64,000 nucleotides of DNA from Pseudisothecium myosuroides (Eukaryota; Streptophyta; Bryopsida; Hypnales; Lembophyllaceae). The DNA lies in the NCBI GenBank assembly GCA_951799445.1, contig OX637292.1, forward strand, positions 20,401,296-20,465,295. Direction: 5' to 3'. The notes below the pieces were generated by a model, which was given only the letters and a program-made list of their open reading frames with translations, was not told the DNA's origin and made no database searches. This document shows, in pieces, positions 24,058 through 37,738 of this stretch (the stretch's first letter is position 1; each line of letters begins with the position of its first letter). Position numbers and translations under genes: made by a program.

Positions 24058-26098
24058 ATGGTGTACATTGAGAATTGGGACGATTTTCAGGAAAGCTCCA
24101 TCAAGCTGTTCCGCTCGGATCCCGTGGCCGTATCCACTTGCCTTTGAAATTTGTGTCTGCTTTTAGGTTTTGGGTGATTTAGGTTATTATGGCAAGTAAT
24201 CTCGTTGAATATTAGTTTTAGGTTATTATGGCAAGTAATCTCATTGAATGAAGATTTTTTTTACTTAGGGTTGGATCCTTGACTTTACGTTGTTGGTTAG
24301 ACGCGGTATGTGATGAAATACCGACATTGCGATGGCAAGCTTGTTCTCAAAGTCACGGACGATAAAGTGGTACGCTTCACTCACCTGCAATCACACTTTG
24401 CTGAGACTTGGTTGGGAATTGGATTTTGTAGCTTGGGTTAACCTTTGTATTGCTGGTGGAATTTCAATAGCTAAGCCTTTGGAGATGTAGATGCATTGCT
24501 GAGAATCGTGAACAATTGTAGCTTTAGTTTTGGTGCTTTGAGGTTGGGCGTAATTGGCTACATATGTGGTCATTCAAGAAACCCTAGAGGTGATTTTAGG
24601 GTTTCAGATCAAAGATATTGACCCTGTTTTGGGTGGATAGGTTATATGTAGCTGCTCTAGTGTTTAAGCTGGATTTTATCCTTCGAAGTTCTGGAGGGAT
24701 CGCTAGGTGCCCGCATTGTTCAAATTTTAGTCCTGTTCCTGTCTGGTGTTGAAATCACGGGTTGTCTTTCATGACGTTTGGTAGCTTCGACTCTTCAAGT
24801 TGTGCTCAATTCTAGTGTGCTCTCTGTACATTGCACTTGCTCAATTGATCGAGTAAGTGGAACTTTTGTGTGACATGAAGTCTCTGTCATTAGCGAGGGG
24901 TTAGGGTTTAAGGAGTAGTGCCAGCTCTGACAACCGTCTTGGTAGGTTTATGATCACTGGGTTACACATGTAGAGCTCTAACTGCTCTTCGCTATTGGAC
25001 TGTGTCTTACGGGAATATTATCGCTTGTGTTCAAGCTGTGAGAGTCAGTGTGCCTGCTCATTAAGTCACTATGCTGTATTAGTCCAAACTATGTAAGGAT
25101 GTTTTCTTTCATGTGTTTTGTTTCATTTCTGTATTTTTTGCAATCAAAATTACTTGAGAGGCTTACCACACTATAGAAAATCTTGAGGAGATGCAATGAA
25201 GTCTATTTGAGCAGGTGCCTACCACACTAGACGAATGGGAAGAAAAGATTGAGGAATCCTTTTTTTTATTTAGGCATTTTTCAGTCATTTTCGTGTGGCA
25301 CATGAAAGATGACATAGAAATGACGAATCAAGTTTCTTCTTCCAGACACTATTGCTTGGGAGTTCTGAAATGAGGAATAGGAAGAGCTTTATTTTTTTAT
25401 TATGGCCGTGTGAACTGGGTCTATGAAATTGGTGCTGCCTGCCTCTGTCGTAGTGTGGTAACGCTCTGAGTGTCGTAGTGTGTGCTCTGAGTGAGTGTAC
25501 TCTGAGTGTGTAATAGCTTGGTTGCATGGTCAATTTATTAGTACGTATTGAGTAGCGGGACTGACCAGTTTTTCTGAATTTGTCCTTTGTTTTCTGCAGT
25601 GTCTGAAGTTCAAGACAGACCAAGCCCAGGATATAAGGAAGATGGAGAAGCTCAATAACACGTTTTTTAGCATGATGGCTCGAGGACCAGATGGTGCGTA
25701 TTATTGTCCTTTTTGACCTATTTTTTTAGTGTAGTTTGAATGAATGGATGAATGAATGAATGAGATTCTATATTCTGTTGCTTTCAGGTGTTTGTCTCTG
25801 TATATTGTGACAGACTTTTAAGTATAAGCTTATGTTTGTTCTTGTAGAGATGACTGGGAATTTCAGTGTAAACCTTGTCAATTTGTTTAAGTTTTGATCA
25901 CACTTCCATTGCTCGTTATGGGATGCCTCTGATATCTAGCATCACTTGATTATATCACAAAAACCTCGATTTTGCTGAAATGCCTATGTGATCTGAGTTT
26001 TCTGATTGTCAATGATCGCAGCTGAAGTGCCAGAAGACTTGCCGAAAGAGCCTGTTGCACCACAGCCTTCAAAGAAAGGAAGGGGGCGCAGACAATGA
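24058..26098 (+). CDS. SRP9: Signal recognition particle 9 kDa subunit (SRP9), 4 exons
   Basis: Exons inferred at 24058-24129, 24301-24369, 25600-25693 and 26022-26098, with GT-AG introns in compatible phases (intron 2 is 1.23 kb). The product is 103 aa, the same length as plant SRP9. It starts MVYIENWDDFQE, followed by KLFRSDP, TRYVMKYRHCDGKLVLKVTD, CLKFKTDQAQDIRKMEKLNN, FFSMMARGPD, and the basic tail KKGRGRRQ typical of plant SRP9. SRP9 pairs with SRP14 on the Alu domain of SRP RNA and mediates elongation arrest during co-translational targeting to the ER. None of the exons exceeds 95 nt. Confidence 0.95.
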
Positions 26099-28444
26099 GG
26101 TCATACATTCTAGGTGTAGTTCGATAGTACGTTGTATCATGTTGAACATAGTGTATTTCCCTCCTTTTTTGGGTGAGTGCACTGAAACGACGTCTTCAAA
26201 ATTCTTGGCAGCAGTTTCTTCACAGAGAACTTTGTGAGTTTGTCTACATTTCTGTGCCAGTTTGGTGTAGTTTGGTGTTGACTACCTTTCATAGCCGAAG
26301 CAGTCACTTTCTCCTTCTGTTGCAAGGCATCCGAAACCACATCCTCTTCCTCTTTGTGACAGCCTGTGGCAAACGATTGCAACACACATTATTATATGTA
26401 TTGGTTTGTTGCAAAATTTTGGACCATAAATAAACCTCCAAGATCGATATGATAGTCTTGATTTAGTTTGGAGGAGAAAAGATAATGTCGGATTATGTGC
26501 TTGGCCCGTAATCCTCGACCAGTGTGTAATTTTGAACAAAGAATGTCCAAGAGTGGACTTTTTGGTTCATTAAAGAGCGCAAATGGAATAGAGTGTTTTG
26601 GACTACAACTTTCTGATCTCAACCAAACAAAACTTTGTAAGTCTGTGTTTGATTGACTGGTTGATTAATGGCATGCAATTTGCTCAAAACCAAGGAAGCT
26701 TGAGATGGAACTTCATGGTGATTCTGGAAGAAGATTTAATCACCTTTACAAGTCTTTTGATATTGCTCTTGCTTCAAGGCATCATACTCCTCCGAGTGCT
26801 TCACTCAGTTTTACTATTTGCAGACTGATTGCAAAACATCTTTGCAGTGAAGTGTGCTCTCATTCGATCTTCAAAGCTTCCAACGTTTGCAATTCAGGTG
26901 ACATGGTTGAAGTTATTGCGGAAGCAAAAGTATCACTGCAAAAATGGAAGAAAATAAGTCATTAAGGCAGACTTATAACTAAAGTCAGCACGAGTGAGGT
27001 TGACTCTAAAATAACACCGGAGTTCACACAATGCCACCATATTCATATTGATTCAACACCATGCCGTGAACCTAGCTATTTTCTCCTATGATTTATTAGG
27101 GTTGAGGTCAATACTAAATTGCTTCGCCAAGACCAGTCGGTCCAAGCATTCTTTCGCAATCTCGTGGTGGGTATATGGAAATGCTGTTGACAAGACCTTT
27201 GTTAGTGCTGATGAAGCGTTCAAATGCTTATCAAGCTTAAGCTCCTTATCTTTCCAGGAGAACAGATTCACATCCTATTTTGCCATTCAAAAGAATTTTG
27301 CATAAAATTAATTATAATTGGCAATTTTTGTCTTGCATAAGAACATTCAATTCTTATGCAATTCCAATCAAGCATATTAAATTTGGTTTCAATAAAACAA
27401 AACTCCATTTGTGGTGAATTGTTTCATTTAAAATTCATGGTTTGACATATAAGCGCACTGAAACAATTCACTCTAAGGTAGAACGTCAACTGTGGAACCC
27501 ACCAAACAGTACACATTTGCATGAAATATTGAGGAAAAAAAAGCACTTGACGCGCCTCCAACCAATCGAGAACATATCCCACACAGTATTCCAAGTACGC
27601 ACTAAAATTTAGCATCTCCAACATAGATGCACAGATCTGTTCCCAAATACAATACATCATGAGGTTGCAAGTTTGTGATAAGTCTAGGTTGGAATAAGCC
27701 GTGAGAACTAAGAATTAGTCCTATTCAGGAGAAACATGGCTACATTATCTGTAGTTCCATACTCCTGACACTATGTGAGGCAGTGCTCCAAAAGATGGTT
27801 CCATAGCTTTCCAAGAACTGCAACAGGGCATGTAGTTCGAATTGCCATAACAGTTGCGTACAAATTCAAAAAGCTGGCAGGCAGATCTATAGAGAGAGAG
27901 AGTGCACCTACAGAATGATTTCCATGGGGGTTGTTTCGCAAATGCCTCCGAACAGTTGCGTCAGATTTTGAGAAACTGCTTCAGGATCTTTTATTTTCTC
28001 TTGATGGTAAATTTGACTTCAGTACCTTCTCTCGCGTCGAATATTGTGACGCGAGGAGATGGGATTCAATCTCTTCGATTCAGTTGCTCTCATTTTTTTT
28101 CCTTGCGAAAAGTCATATGTTGCAAAGTGGACTAACAGAGTCATATATCAAATAAACTGATATAATGCAAGATATCAATCAGTTTATTTGATATAATGCA
28201 AGATATCAATCAGTTTATTTGATATAATGCAAGATATTAGAATCAAATGCAAGATTCTCTGCTTCTAATATAATTGTGCACTCTTTCCGCAAAGTTCCGC
28301 ATGAACATTATAGAGCAGTAGCGTAATTACTGTGAGATCATGAAACAAATCGCTTAGAAGGAAGATCATGCAAATCACAGCAAAGTATTGATGCTTTAGA
28401 AGAGAGACCATGTAATTGAGAAAGAGGCTCAACCTGGCAATGAA
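26099..28444. other. Intergenic DNA between convergent SRP9 and PPR genes
   Basis: The two genes converge here, so both 3'-UTRs must lie in this interval. Overlapping short frames on both strands show no family signature. A 31-bp tandem repeat is present near the PPR end. Confidence 0.45.
28159..28238. repeat. 31-bp tandem repeat, about 2.6 copies
   Basis: The unit begins GATATAATGCAAGATATCAA and is followed by TCAGTTTATTT; it starts at 28159, 28190 and 28221, with the third copy incomplete. Each unit contains the palindrome GATATC. Confidence 0.85.
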
Positions 28445-31400
28445 TCACGAAGGGCGTGTATTACTCAACTGCAGACGATCCTTGTACATGGAAACCCATC
28501 GGATAACCTGTTCTGTTTCAGCCTGCAACTGTGCTAACTCCTTACTACTCTGAATAAAGGGAACCCCAAGAGCATCCACAGTTTCCTCCACCGTTTGCTT
28601 AACGACCCTAGCTCCTTTCCCTCTTCCAGAATAGGGTCGTAGAACGGTGGAGCTTCCCTCCTTGCCGCCAGTAACAAGTACTAATCTCGTTGCAACTACA
28701 GGACATTCTACAGCGCGCTCAGCAACTTCTTCTAGCCAATGCAAAAGAGCTACTTGTGAGGCTCCTTTGGAGAGAGTGCGCAGGTCCAGTGACCATGCTT
28801 CCTCATTGTATTGTGGACGTGGGTAATCCTCCAGCAGTTCCCGAGCTCTCAAGAATATCAATTTTGCCCGCAGACGCAGGTGTCGTGCCCACAGTGCATC
28901 AATAAGTGCATTGTAAAAGGAGGCGTTGGACACGAAATCTTTCGCCGATGCATAATATGTAAAGAAGCTTGATGCCTCTTCCACTACAGAGTCAGCTTCC
29001 AAATAGGTGGTGTCACCAATTTGTGGTGGCGACAGCTCCTGTCTAAGAGCATCGTTTGCTGGTGGCACAAACACGAGCCGGTAGGCTACTTGACAGGGCT
29101 CAAGTTGGCTGCCTTCCATTGCCTTGGCCAATGGCGCAAACGCTGCATCATCTTGTTCTCCACATGCGGAAATCAAAGTTCCAATCGCTGCTACATCAGG
29201 TTCGACTCCTTGCCTTCCCATTTCTTCTAAGATTGCTGCTGCGTGGGAGAACCATCGGTTTTTGGTATACAGATGAAGCATTGCCCCATAGAGAGCATTC
29301 GTGATTGTTCCCTTCGAAGCAGTCAAGCATATCTAAAGGATACAAGCAGAATTTGTTAAAAACGAATAAAATAGCAAGAACTTTGTAACAAGGACTCGCC
29401 ACTAGTCACCGAAAAGAACCTTGAGCAAGCAATTGAAAACAGGCTTGAGTTATAGCGATTTAGAGCCACAATACATTTTAAAGAGAAGAAAGCAAAGGTC
29501 AAGGATTTCAACATGATAATAGCTATACCTCGTGGCCATATTTTGTCCACCCACGCATTGCACATGCGTGGATCATGATGGAATACGTGTGAGCAGTTGG
29601 CTCTAATCGATCATTCAGCATCCTTCGGTAGAGTTCATCAGCTTTTTCATACCGACCAGCTTGAACAACAGCGCTTATCAGAGATGTGTAGGTAACGATA
29701 TTTGGACGGTATCGACACTGGATGAGGTCTACATAAAACTGCACAGCCTCATCATGTCGGCCTGCCTTACCAGTGGCATCGATTATCATATTGAAGGCTA
29801 CTAGTGATGGCTTCATAGTCTGTCCAGCACAGGAAAAATGTCAGAGAAAGCCCTTCCACATCCAAAGTAAGCTATTATAAAGATGTATTCAAACCATGCG
29901 TACTGTGCGTACTATCCATTCTCAATGCAAGCTGAGCCTAAAGGAGTTGACTGAATTGCTTTTGTCACACGAAGATAAGGAGTACTTGCCAGCTTATATT
30001 CCCGAAAAACACTTAACGCTTGATCAGTTTTACCAGCCCGACAATATGAAAGCAGCAAACCATCGAAGGCACCACTCTTGACCTCCACCCCAGCCTCTCG
30101 CATCTGCTGAAAGAGGCTCTCTACAACTTCGAAGTGTCCTTCTTTTGCATGAAGGTGCATCAATTTTACCCAAACCTGATCATCATCCAGGCAACAGAGA
30201 ATATTTATCAAGGAGACTCCACCAAAGAATATTAACTGCCAGATCATTCCGCCTAAAACTTGTGCCGACACTGCAATACCTATACAAGACATGTGAGCTT
30301 GACACGAATTGCTCTCAATTCTCGATTACTAATGCTCAGTCCTCCTTTCATGATAAGAAAACTGCATACACTGATACGAGCAAGTGGTGACATACACATG
30401 AAAGTAACTGGGAAAGCACTCTAAAATTTGCAAAATTTCCATTACAGTGTGTACAGCCTGAACAGCTGCCCAGCAGTAGGAAGGAGAGGTAATCAGACAA
30501 CCAAGACACGCAACGTGGGGGCGGATTTATGAGAGTTAATACCTTTCCGTCAATATTATAATTAGCTGATATCATGTCTTGAAAGAGGAGATCCGCATCC
30601 TCCACCTTGTCAGCCATCCAACATGCTGTCAAAAGGTCCGACAGAGTTTTGTATGCCACCATAAAATTGCTGGCACGTACTCCTTGTAAAATTTGCATTG
30701 CTTTCTCCACTTGAGGCTGCTCTCCAAACAAGTAAGCAGCAATTACCTGCGGCACAAGCAGACAACTAAAAAATGGGTAAGTCAACGCATTCATACTAAC
30801 GATAAGAACAGTCACGTCCAGAGTCCTCACCCCATTCATGTGAAATGAAAATTGCTCTTAACACCTTCTCATCGCAATTCTAGACAGCAAAGCAAACTAG
30901 TTTTAACAGTATCTACAAGCGCCTCTACACCTTGCCGAGCTCAATCCTAAGAATCCTTTAGAAAAAATAAACGCAGGATAAGGCAAAACACAAGGTGATT
31001 AGCAAGGTTCATATTGGACTTTGCTGCCATATCATCTGAACCCAGGAACTTTGCATTAATATCATAAAAACATTCACATAAAATTCCAACAACAGTAACC
31101 TTCAAGTTCTGGGGAAATGTAGTATTAAACTAAAAAAAATTGGATTCAAAGCTTCGCCAGAAGTGACGGCACAAATGTTCCCATAGCGACAAAAACTAAT
31201 TCAAATCTGAACTACATACCGGATCTAATTGAAACAAGCTAGATGCTTACCCTTTCATACGTGGCGTTGTTGGGTTTGACTCCATATACATCCATTTGAA
31301 TCAAAACCTGCGAGGCCAGGTGGACAAGCCCTTTACTTCCATAGCCTCTAATAAGTGTGTTGAAAAGATGAGCATCAGGATCTACTCCCAGGCTTCTCAT

Positions 31401-32514
31401 CTCTAAGAGGAGTATCTCAACTTCTGCCTCCCTCCCATTCTTGGTTAGGATTGTCGCAATTGCAGTAAACGCCTTAAGCAACTTCAATTTCTTCTCCCTA
31501 CAAAAATATTGTACGTAGCAGACTCGTTAAATGCAGGACCTAAGAGAGAATTTGAGTCATTTAAAAAAACTAGAGAGTGTCGTAAACATCGTCTCAAGAA
31601 GAATCAGCATTTCTCGAAAGAAAGAAAAGAATAATGAGCAACTGTAGTTGAAAATGATACCGATTGCTTACTTATCAGCCTCGTCGCACAAAGGATTTGG
31701 TTGTACTGCTAAGACGTTCGCCGTTTTCAGGAAGTTGAAAAAGCAAAGAGCTAGTTTCCAATCAATATCTCCTGTCTGTGCCACAACCTTGTTCCAGTCT
31801 TCGGGTGTAAATATTCCTACCCACGGTGCTACAGTTTTCTCAACATCCTCGCCCCTGAGTAATGCCGCAATGACCTCCGCAAGCTCACGTCTTCCCAAAG
31901 TGGCCCGCTTACTTACGACTGACCTTGTTTGCCTGAGCTCATTCTGTTTGTCAAATGCTTCTTGTATCAGTCACGGAACGAAGAAGATTTGCATAAACTC
32001 AGTCGGCGTCATCAAAATTTAATCTCTACGGCAATAAGCTAATAAGAGAATGATTATTAACGAGCAATATCCGCTTCCAATCACAGTTAAAAAACAGAGA
32101 GTGTTGTTGCGCAAATGAGAAAATCCAGTCACTGCCCTAACCAGAACCTCAAGGTTAAACACTCGGCATTTAGGGTTCACTAATAAAGGTAAGAGATTTC
32201 AATAGGCTACTTTCTGAACGAGATCAAACAGAACTTTACATACGCGAAAGAAAATCCATTGTGCAATGGAACCAACCACTCACCTCGTCATTAGCCACAG
32301 AAAGTTCTTCCACGAAAGCTCCAACTGAGGCCCTGGTAGCTACGGAAGTAGACACGGAGGAGTTCAAAGAAAATCGCCTTGAAAAGGGAACAGCACCATG
32401 CGCTTGGCCAACATCTCCAGCAGCTGAGATGCGGCCACTCACAGAACTACTACATCGTGAAGAAGCAACTGTCTTATTATTGAAAAGCCCCGGTGGAGCT
32501 CGCGACAGTATCAT
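28445..32514 (-). CDS. PPR protein with SMR-like C-terminus, 7 exons, probably organellar
   Basis: Exons inferred on the minus strand: 32514-32284, 31943-31672, 31497-31251, 30746-30543, 30175-29990, 29819-29529 and 29332-28445, giving about 772 aa. The first ~60 residues (MILSRAPPGLF..., rich in Ser, Arg, Ala and Val) look like a transit peptide. About eight P-type pentatricopeptide motifs follow, for example VDPDAHLFNTLIRGYGSKG, VAFNMIIDATGKAGRHDEA, PNIVTYTSLISAVVQAGRY and PTAHTYSIMIHACAMRGW. Residues about 655-745 resemble an SMR domain (WSLDLRTLSKGASQVALLHW, LVLVTGGKEGS, VEETVDALGVPF), but LDxH is LDLR and TGxGxHS is TGGKEGS, so nuclease residues may be lost. PPR-SMR proteins act on organellar RNA or nucleoids. 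Exon 5 is the weak point: the best donor is GCAAGT (a GC-AG intron); the alternative GTGACA, ending at 29969, keeps the frame and adds seven residues. The exact orthologue was not identified. Confidence 0.85.
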
Positions 32515-32833
32515 TTAGTGCAATGTCGCCAAAACTCTCACAATTTCACCCTGTCAAGTTCCGCATTCTTACACCAACAAGCTCAACTCTCGCCTCGGTG
32601 CATAGAGAAGTCCCTGCTCAATCACAGAAATAGGCGAAAAAAATATCAACAATGGCAGAGCTCGGAATATCATCATTTGCTGCAAAAGGATTCAACAATA
32701 GACTTCCTAGAATTTCTACCACGCCGTGAACGATTTCAAGCTTCAACAGCGGCACCAATGCGCGGATTGAGAAAACAAGTAAAACCCTGGACACAATTGA
32801 TGGCCATGCAGGCTTTGCACCTGGACCCAGCAG

Positions 32834-32848
32834 AAACCCTAAACCCTA
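32834..32848. promoter_or_regulatory. Double telo-box upstream of the PPR gene
   Basis: AAACCCTAAACCCTA, two overlapping telo-box motifs (AAACCCTA), lies about 320 bp upstream of the PPR start codon. Telo-boxes are common in plant promoters of ribosomal and organelle-biogenesis genes. Functional assignment is by position only. Confidence 0.5.
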
Positions 32849-35800
32849 GGCTTACACAGCGAGTGAGAAATTTTAAGAGAAATTCGACAAGCTATCCAAC
32901 CAAAATCCAGAGCCAGCAAGTATTCTAAACTAGGTATTCCGTAGCTAATTTTACGACATTCCGCATATCTAGGCTGCATCCTTGAAACCAAATCACACCG
33001 CTAGAACTCTTCAAGGAGCTGCACCTCCAAGAGCTCCAACTACAGAACTGTGAGACCAGGAAGGAATGGTTGCGATATAACTTTCTACCAGCCACTTTTC
33101 GCATGCCTCAAAAATTTTCAAAATTCGAAAATCCAATTCCTTTTTTGTCTCTAACCCAAACAAAACTGATTTCGTTGACAAAAATCTTCCCAAACAGTCC
33201 TCAGTAAACTGCTGCTCTCGTAAACCTCAATATTTTTGTAAGCATTGACAGTGTCTGCATTAAATTACTTCCACCAAATGCCACTATTTCATTCACATTC
33301 ATACATAATAATTAAATTCTAGAATGTCAATGAAACTGCCAATTGTCATTCTTCAACTTGAAAATTTCAAGAACCCTATCCCACAATGCCACTACTTCTC
33401 TAACCACACGTTACAATTCAATCCGCTATAAAAGACGAAACTCATTCTTTGAAACGACGAACAAGCACACTAGCTTCTATTACTTCCGTCAAATATCGAA
33501 ATCCATAGCGCACTATACCTTTCTTCATTTTTAAACCATTGCAACCTCATTCCCCGTGAGGTTCCCCTTGAGGTAGAGCCAATAAATAAACTGCAGAATT
33601 GGAAAAGAAGTCCAAGATCCCAGCATTGTGACTGAGATGTACTTAACTGAAACCCGTCATCCTTTGAGAATCATTTCCTAGAGATGCAAAACTCTGAAAA
33701 ACGATCTTGTAAAGAGAAAGAGAGACAAAAAAAGAATTGAAAGAGAATGCGCAAGAAACCTGTTAAACAATCTGTTGTAGAAGTCGAACCTCAAGAGAGC
33801 TTCAAATTCTAAGGAGGTGTGCGTCGGGTTTGCAATCAGAGTTGCGAGAATGTTTATAAGGAAGGGGGAGATGGAAGGTCCAAATGCAGTACTAAAGATT
33901 GGAGAAAGAGAGGAAGAGGTTGCGAAGAGGAGCAATTGAAGTTGGAGCGAGCTGGCCACGCTCTGAATTGAAGAAATGGGAACCCAATCCAGAAGCAGTA
34001 ACGGAAAGAGGATGAGAATTGTTTGTCATTCGTTCAGTTAACTTTGAATGAGGATGAGAATGGTGTGTCATTCGTTGGTTCTGAATGGGGATGTCGTTTG
34101 CTGTCTGACAGTCTGAATGAGAATCATCTGTCATTTGTACCCCCAAGCAGTGATCCTAGAACTAGTTTATGGAATTTAGTGCAATATGCTACCTTCAAGA
34201 CAAACATGCATCAACTTTGGCTACCTTGAGAGTGAGTGGCATTAAAATAAAAAAATAGAAAAGAAAGGATTTTGCAAGCTGTAAAGAATGATTAGGAGTA
34301 CTATTTTCCAAAACTGACTAAATAGATGCTAAATCCAATGTGGAGGAAGTATTAAATTGGCTATCAAATTCTATTGGTTATTGCAGTCTTGGCTAAAATG
34401 TATTCCGTAATTTTTTTGAGGATTTTCTCCAATGTACATTTAACAACTGAAAATTTTTAGTAGCAATGGAGCGAATTTTAGCCAGTTTTGTGAATGCTGC
34501 CCCCAAGTGCTTCAACTAAAACTATATTGTTGCCATAGCCAAAATTAAAGTAAAAGCAAAATTTTATTTTTTATTCATAAAAACTTCCAAATTTGATAAT
34601 TTTCACACCATAGGTCTAAATGCCACAAAGCAAAGCCCGTACACCCCTCTTTATCCAAAGTTTTTTGACGGTACCAAGAACGTGACCAGGGAACGCACAG
34701 TCCAAGAGATCTCACCATAACTAACTAACAAACAAACAAACAAACAGCCTATCTTACTGTAAGGAATGGATGGATGTAATAAGTTCAATGATTAAACATT
34801 ATAATGAATAATTGTAATTTTTCTAAAACATCTACATCATAAGGGAGAGTCATAGTATTTACAATGACTTAAGCGAGTTGGGGGAAGCCATACTTGTCTT
34901 TAAGGTGAGTATGAGAATCTTCAACAAGTTATTCGCGGTTATTTACTCGTCTCCTTCCACATGCAAAAGTTCAATTAGTTGGAGGAATAAGGGTTTCCTA
35001 ATGTGACTCCCTCTATTGATTCATAGTGAGCATTTCTTCTACTTTTCATTGATATATTATACTATTTTTCTTGAAGCCTCCTTAAAGAATATTAATTGGA
35101 TGAAGTGCACTTTTCAAAATATTCCTTGTCCATTTAGTGAATGGTTGAGCTTTTAGGATTAATGAATAGACTATTTCAAGTCTATCTCTATTTTGAGATA
35201 TTTTGATTCATTAAGAATTTTGTATTGGAGATTTATTACAAAATTGGTTTTTTAGTGTTAAATCAAATTTGCCACTATAATGGATAAAAAACAATGATTT
35301 CAATAAAAATTAGAAAGATAAATAAATTATGACACTGATAGAAATGTAGGTTTCATAGACCAACATGTACACCAAGCAAATGACCAATCCATGATCTAGT
35401 TTGAAGACAGAGGTTGAAGCTTTGGTTGAATTTGGCATTTAGATTTTTAGGGGTTCAATCTAAATGTAATTGTCAATGTGAGGCATTGTAGCTTGGTTGC
35501 AATTTTTTATTTTTTATTTTTGATAAAAATAGATGAGATGTTAATAAATATGATTCATAGCCTCCCTATTTTATGAGACCTACTTGTGTAAATATAATAT
35601 GATAGTACAAACTAGCTTTGTCTTCTTTTTTTTTTTAAATAGGTGGAGTAAGCCCAATGCTTAAAATTATTTAAAAAAACAAAAACAAGGGCCAAAGTCC
35701 AAATAATTGAGTGAAAAAAAGATCAAAAGTAAATCAAGGTTTTGAAGTTGAAAAACAAGCCCCCCTATCAAGTGGCCTATTTATGCAGACAATTTGCCAC

Positions 35801-36829
35801 AGTCTCAAAATATTTACACTAATTTCTCAGGGTTTTTTTGCTTACTTGGCAACCTTTATCCAAATAACTTTACCATAGTCAATTATCATAGTCTAGATTC
35901 TTTCAATTCCCTCCATATCAGACCACAACTGTTGATTAAGCAAACTAGTTTTTTTCTTGACCTTAAAAGGCTAGATTTATATATGATTTTGCAATTTTTT
36001 TATTTAAAATTATTTTTAGATCTACATAATTTGAGGCAATATTTAAAAAAAAAATGTATGGCATAAAAGATGCCACTGGCCCATTCATTGTTTATATGGA
36101 GAATGATAAAATGTCTATAATTATGTTTCAAAGATTGATGCAAAAAATAACAAAATCCATGAAAGATTTGATCTTGACAATGTAAGTGGAAGGCCAATTT
36201 TAAAAAAATAAGACTTAAGAGGAACAATGTCTAAGAGCGTGTCAATGCACAATTAATCAATTGTCCCTAACTGTATACAAATTTGTGTTGTGCATAGTTA
36301 CCTTAAAATTATTCTTGGATCAACTTTCTTTTGTGTAGATAGAAAGTGGAAGTCGATCACTTTTTCCTTTAGTCTTTCTTCCTTAGAACTTACATGCATG
36401 ACTCTCAACTACAAAATTGTACATTATCAATCTAAGTCTTGGCTTATAAAAGGTAATCAATTAATTACATACATGTGTAGTGACAATTGCAAGAAAAAGA
36501 AGCAAATAAAACAATCAAGTAAATAAATGACGTTGTAAAAAATGTAAAAAAACTATTTAAGATTGTTTCCAATCAACATAGGAGAGTACTAGTAGAAGAC
36601 TTTAAGACAAAATGTAAAGAATGTATGAATGATTGTTTCTAGATCTTCACAAGAAAGTAAAGTGTTGTAACGCAAATTTGGTACTCAATGCATAGATCAA
36701 AATCCCAATAATAAAGTGACTTAAAATGTGGATGAAGAAAGGTCTAGAAGTTTTTCTAAATAATTTTTTTTAATTATTCATTACAATAATGGTATGTTTG
36801 ATATGTTGGGAACAATGTCTAATTGAGTC
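32849..36829. other. Promoter flank of the PPR gene, then AT-rich gene-free DNA
   Basis: 32.85-34.2 kb has moderate GC and holds the likely promoter and leader of the PPR gene, with imperfect repeats of GATGAGAAT-GT-TGTCATTCGTT near 34008-34110. A 93-residue hydrophobic frame on the minus strand (33678-33959) has no family match. From 34.25 kb the DNA is AT-rich with no recognisable gene and a short (AAAC)n run near 34728. Confidence 0.4.
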
Positions 36830-36833
36830 TTAA

Positions 36834-37734
36834 GACCTTTTTTTCATCAAAAAACACTCAAAATTGCCATTTCAATTGCAAAGAGCCAAAAAGTTTTATT
36901 TATTTATTTATTTTTTGTACATAATTGTAGGATTTATCACTAGACTATTATAAAAATGTGTGGAAGAAATTTTAGAGCCTTCAACCATGTAGACTGCAAG
37001 ATATTTGCATTTAAAGTGAAGAAAACAAATTTTTTTGTACATTGCTCTACTAGATTTTTTGGCTTTAAATCTTTTTAATTAAAATTTTTTGCACTTTTGA
37101 TATTTAATTTATAATTTTTTATATTAAAAATTGAGTTGAGGGTTGGAGAAAAAGAATTCTAAAAAATCCCTTGATTTTGGTTCTTAAAAAAATGGTTAAA
37201 TAGAAGTAGGTACAAGATTGAATAAAAAAATAAATCATTAATAGCTCTAAGATGGACTTGAAACACAACAATTCCAATAGTGAGATTGTTTTAGCAAGCA
37301 AACTTAACCTTGTCAAATTGTTTTGTTTGGAAAAAAAGTGATCAAAAATGAATTTTATAAGTTATTTTTCAAAAAGGTGCTTAAATTGCCTAAAAAATAA
37401 GATTGTTTATAACTTTCTCATCACTAGTCCAAATAGAATGAATCAAAGCTTTACATGTAGACAAAAATATAATCTTTGAGAAAAAATTTAAAACTTAAAG
37501 AGTTTAATTTTTTGAGTTTCTTTTTGTACTGCCTAACAAATTGCATTTTGGACTTAGGTTGGCAAAATCTTTCATTCTTAGGCACCGATTGAAATAAAAA
37601 TTATATTCCTCCAAAGCTAGTGTGATTTTCTATCTTCAAGAATTTTTTTCATAAAATCATGTCAAAAATTGAGATCACACAAGCCTACCCAAAATCCCAA
37701 GAGTCCCCCTTTGGAGACTCTAGGACTTTAGGGG
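36834..37734. mobile_element. TTAA-family I element, left end eroded
   Basis: The interior follows the same order as the 42560 copy (CAAAAAACACTCAAAATTGCC near the left end; CAAAGCTTTACATGTAGAC further right). The right end is GACTTTAGGGG followed by TTAG, the left end GACCTTTTTTTC preceded by TTAA. The terminal motif is lost on the left. Non-coding. Confidence 0.65.
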
Positions 37735-37738
37735 TTAG

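Noticed and set aside
32518..32928. 136-residue plus-strand frame next to the PPR start codon
   Set aside because: Includes the telo-box and the likely 5' leader of the opposite-strand gene; no domain.
33678..33959. Hydrophobic 93-residue minus-strand frame (MASSLQLQLLLFATSSSL...)
   Set aside because: Lies in the upstream flank of the PPR gene; signal-like start, but no conserved domain or splice-linked exon; could be leader sequence.
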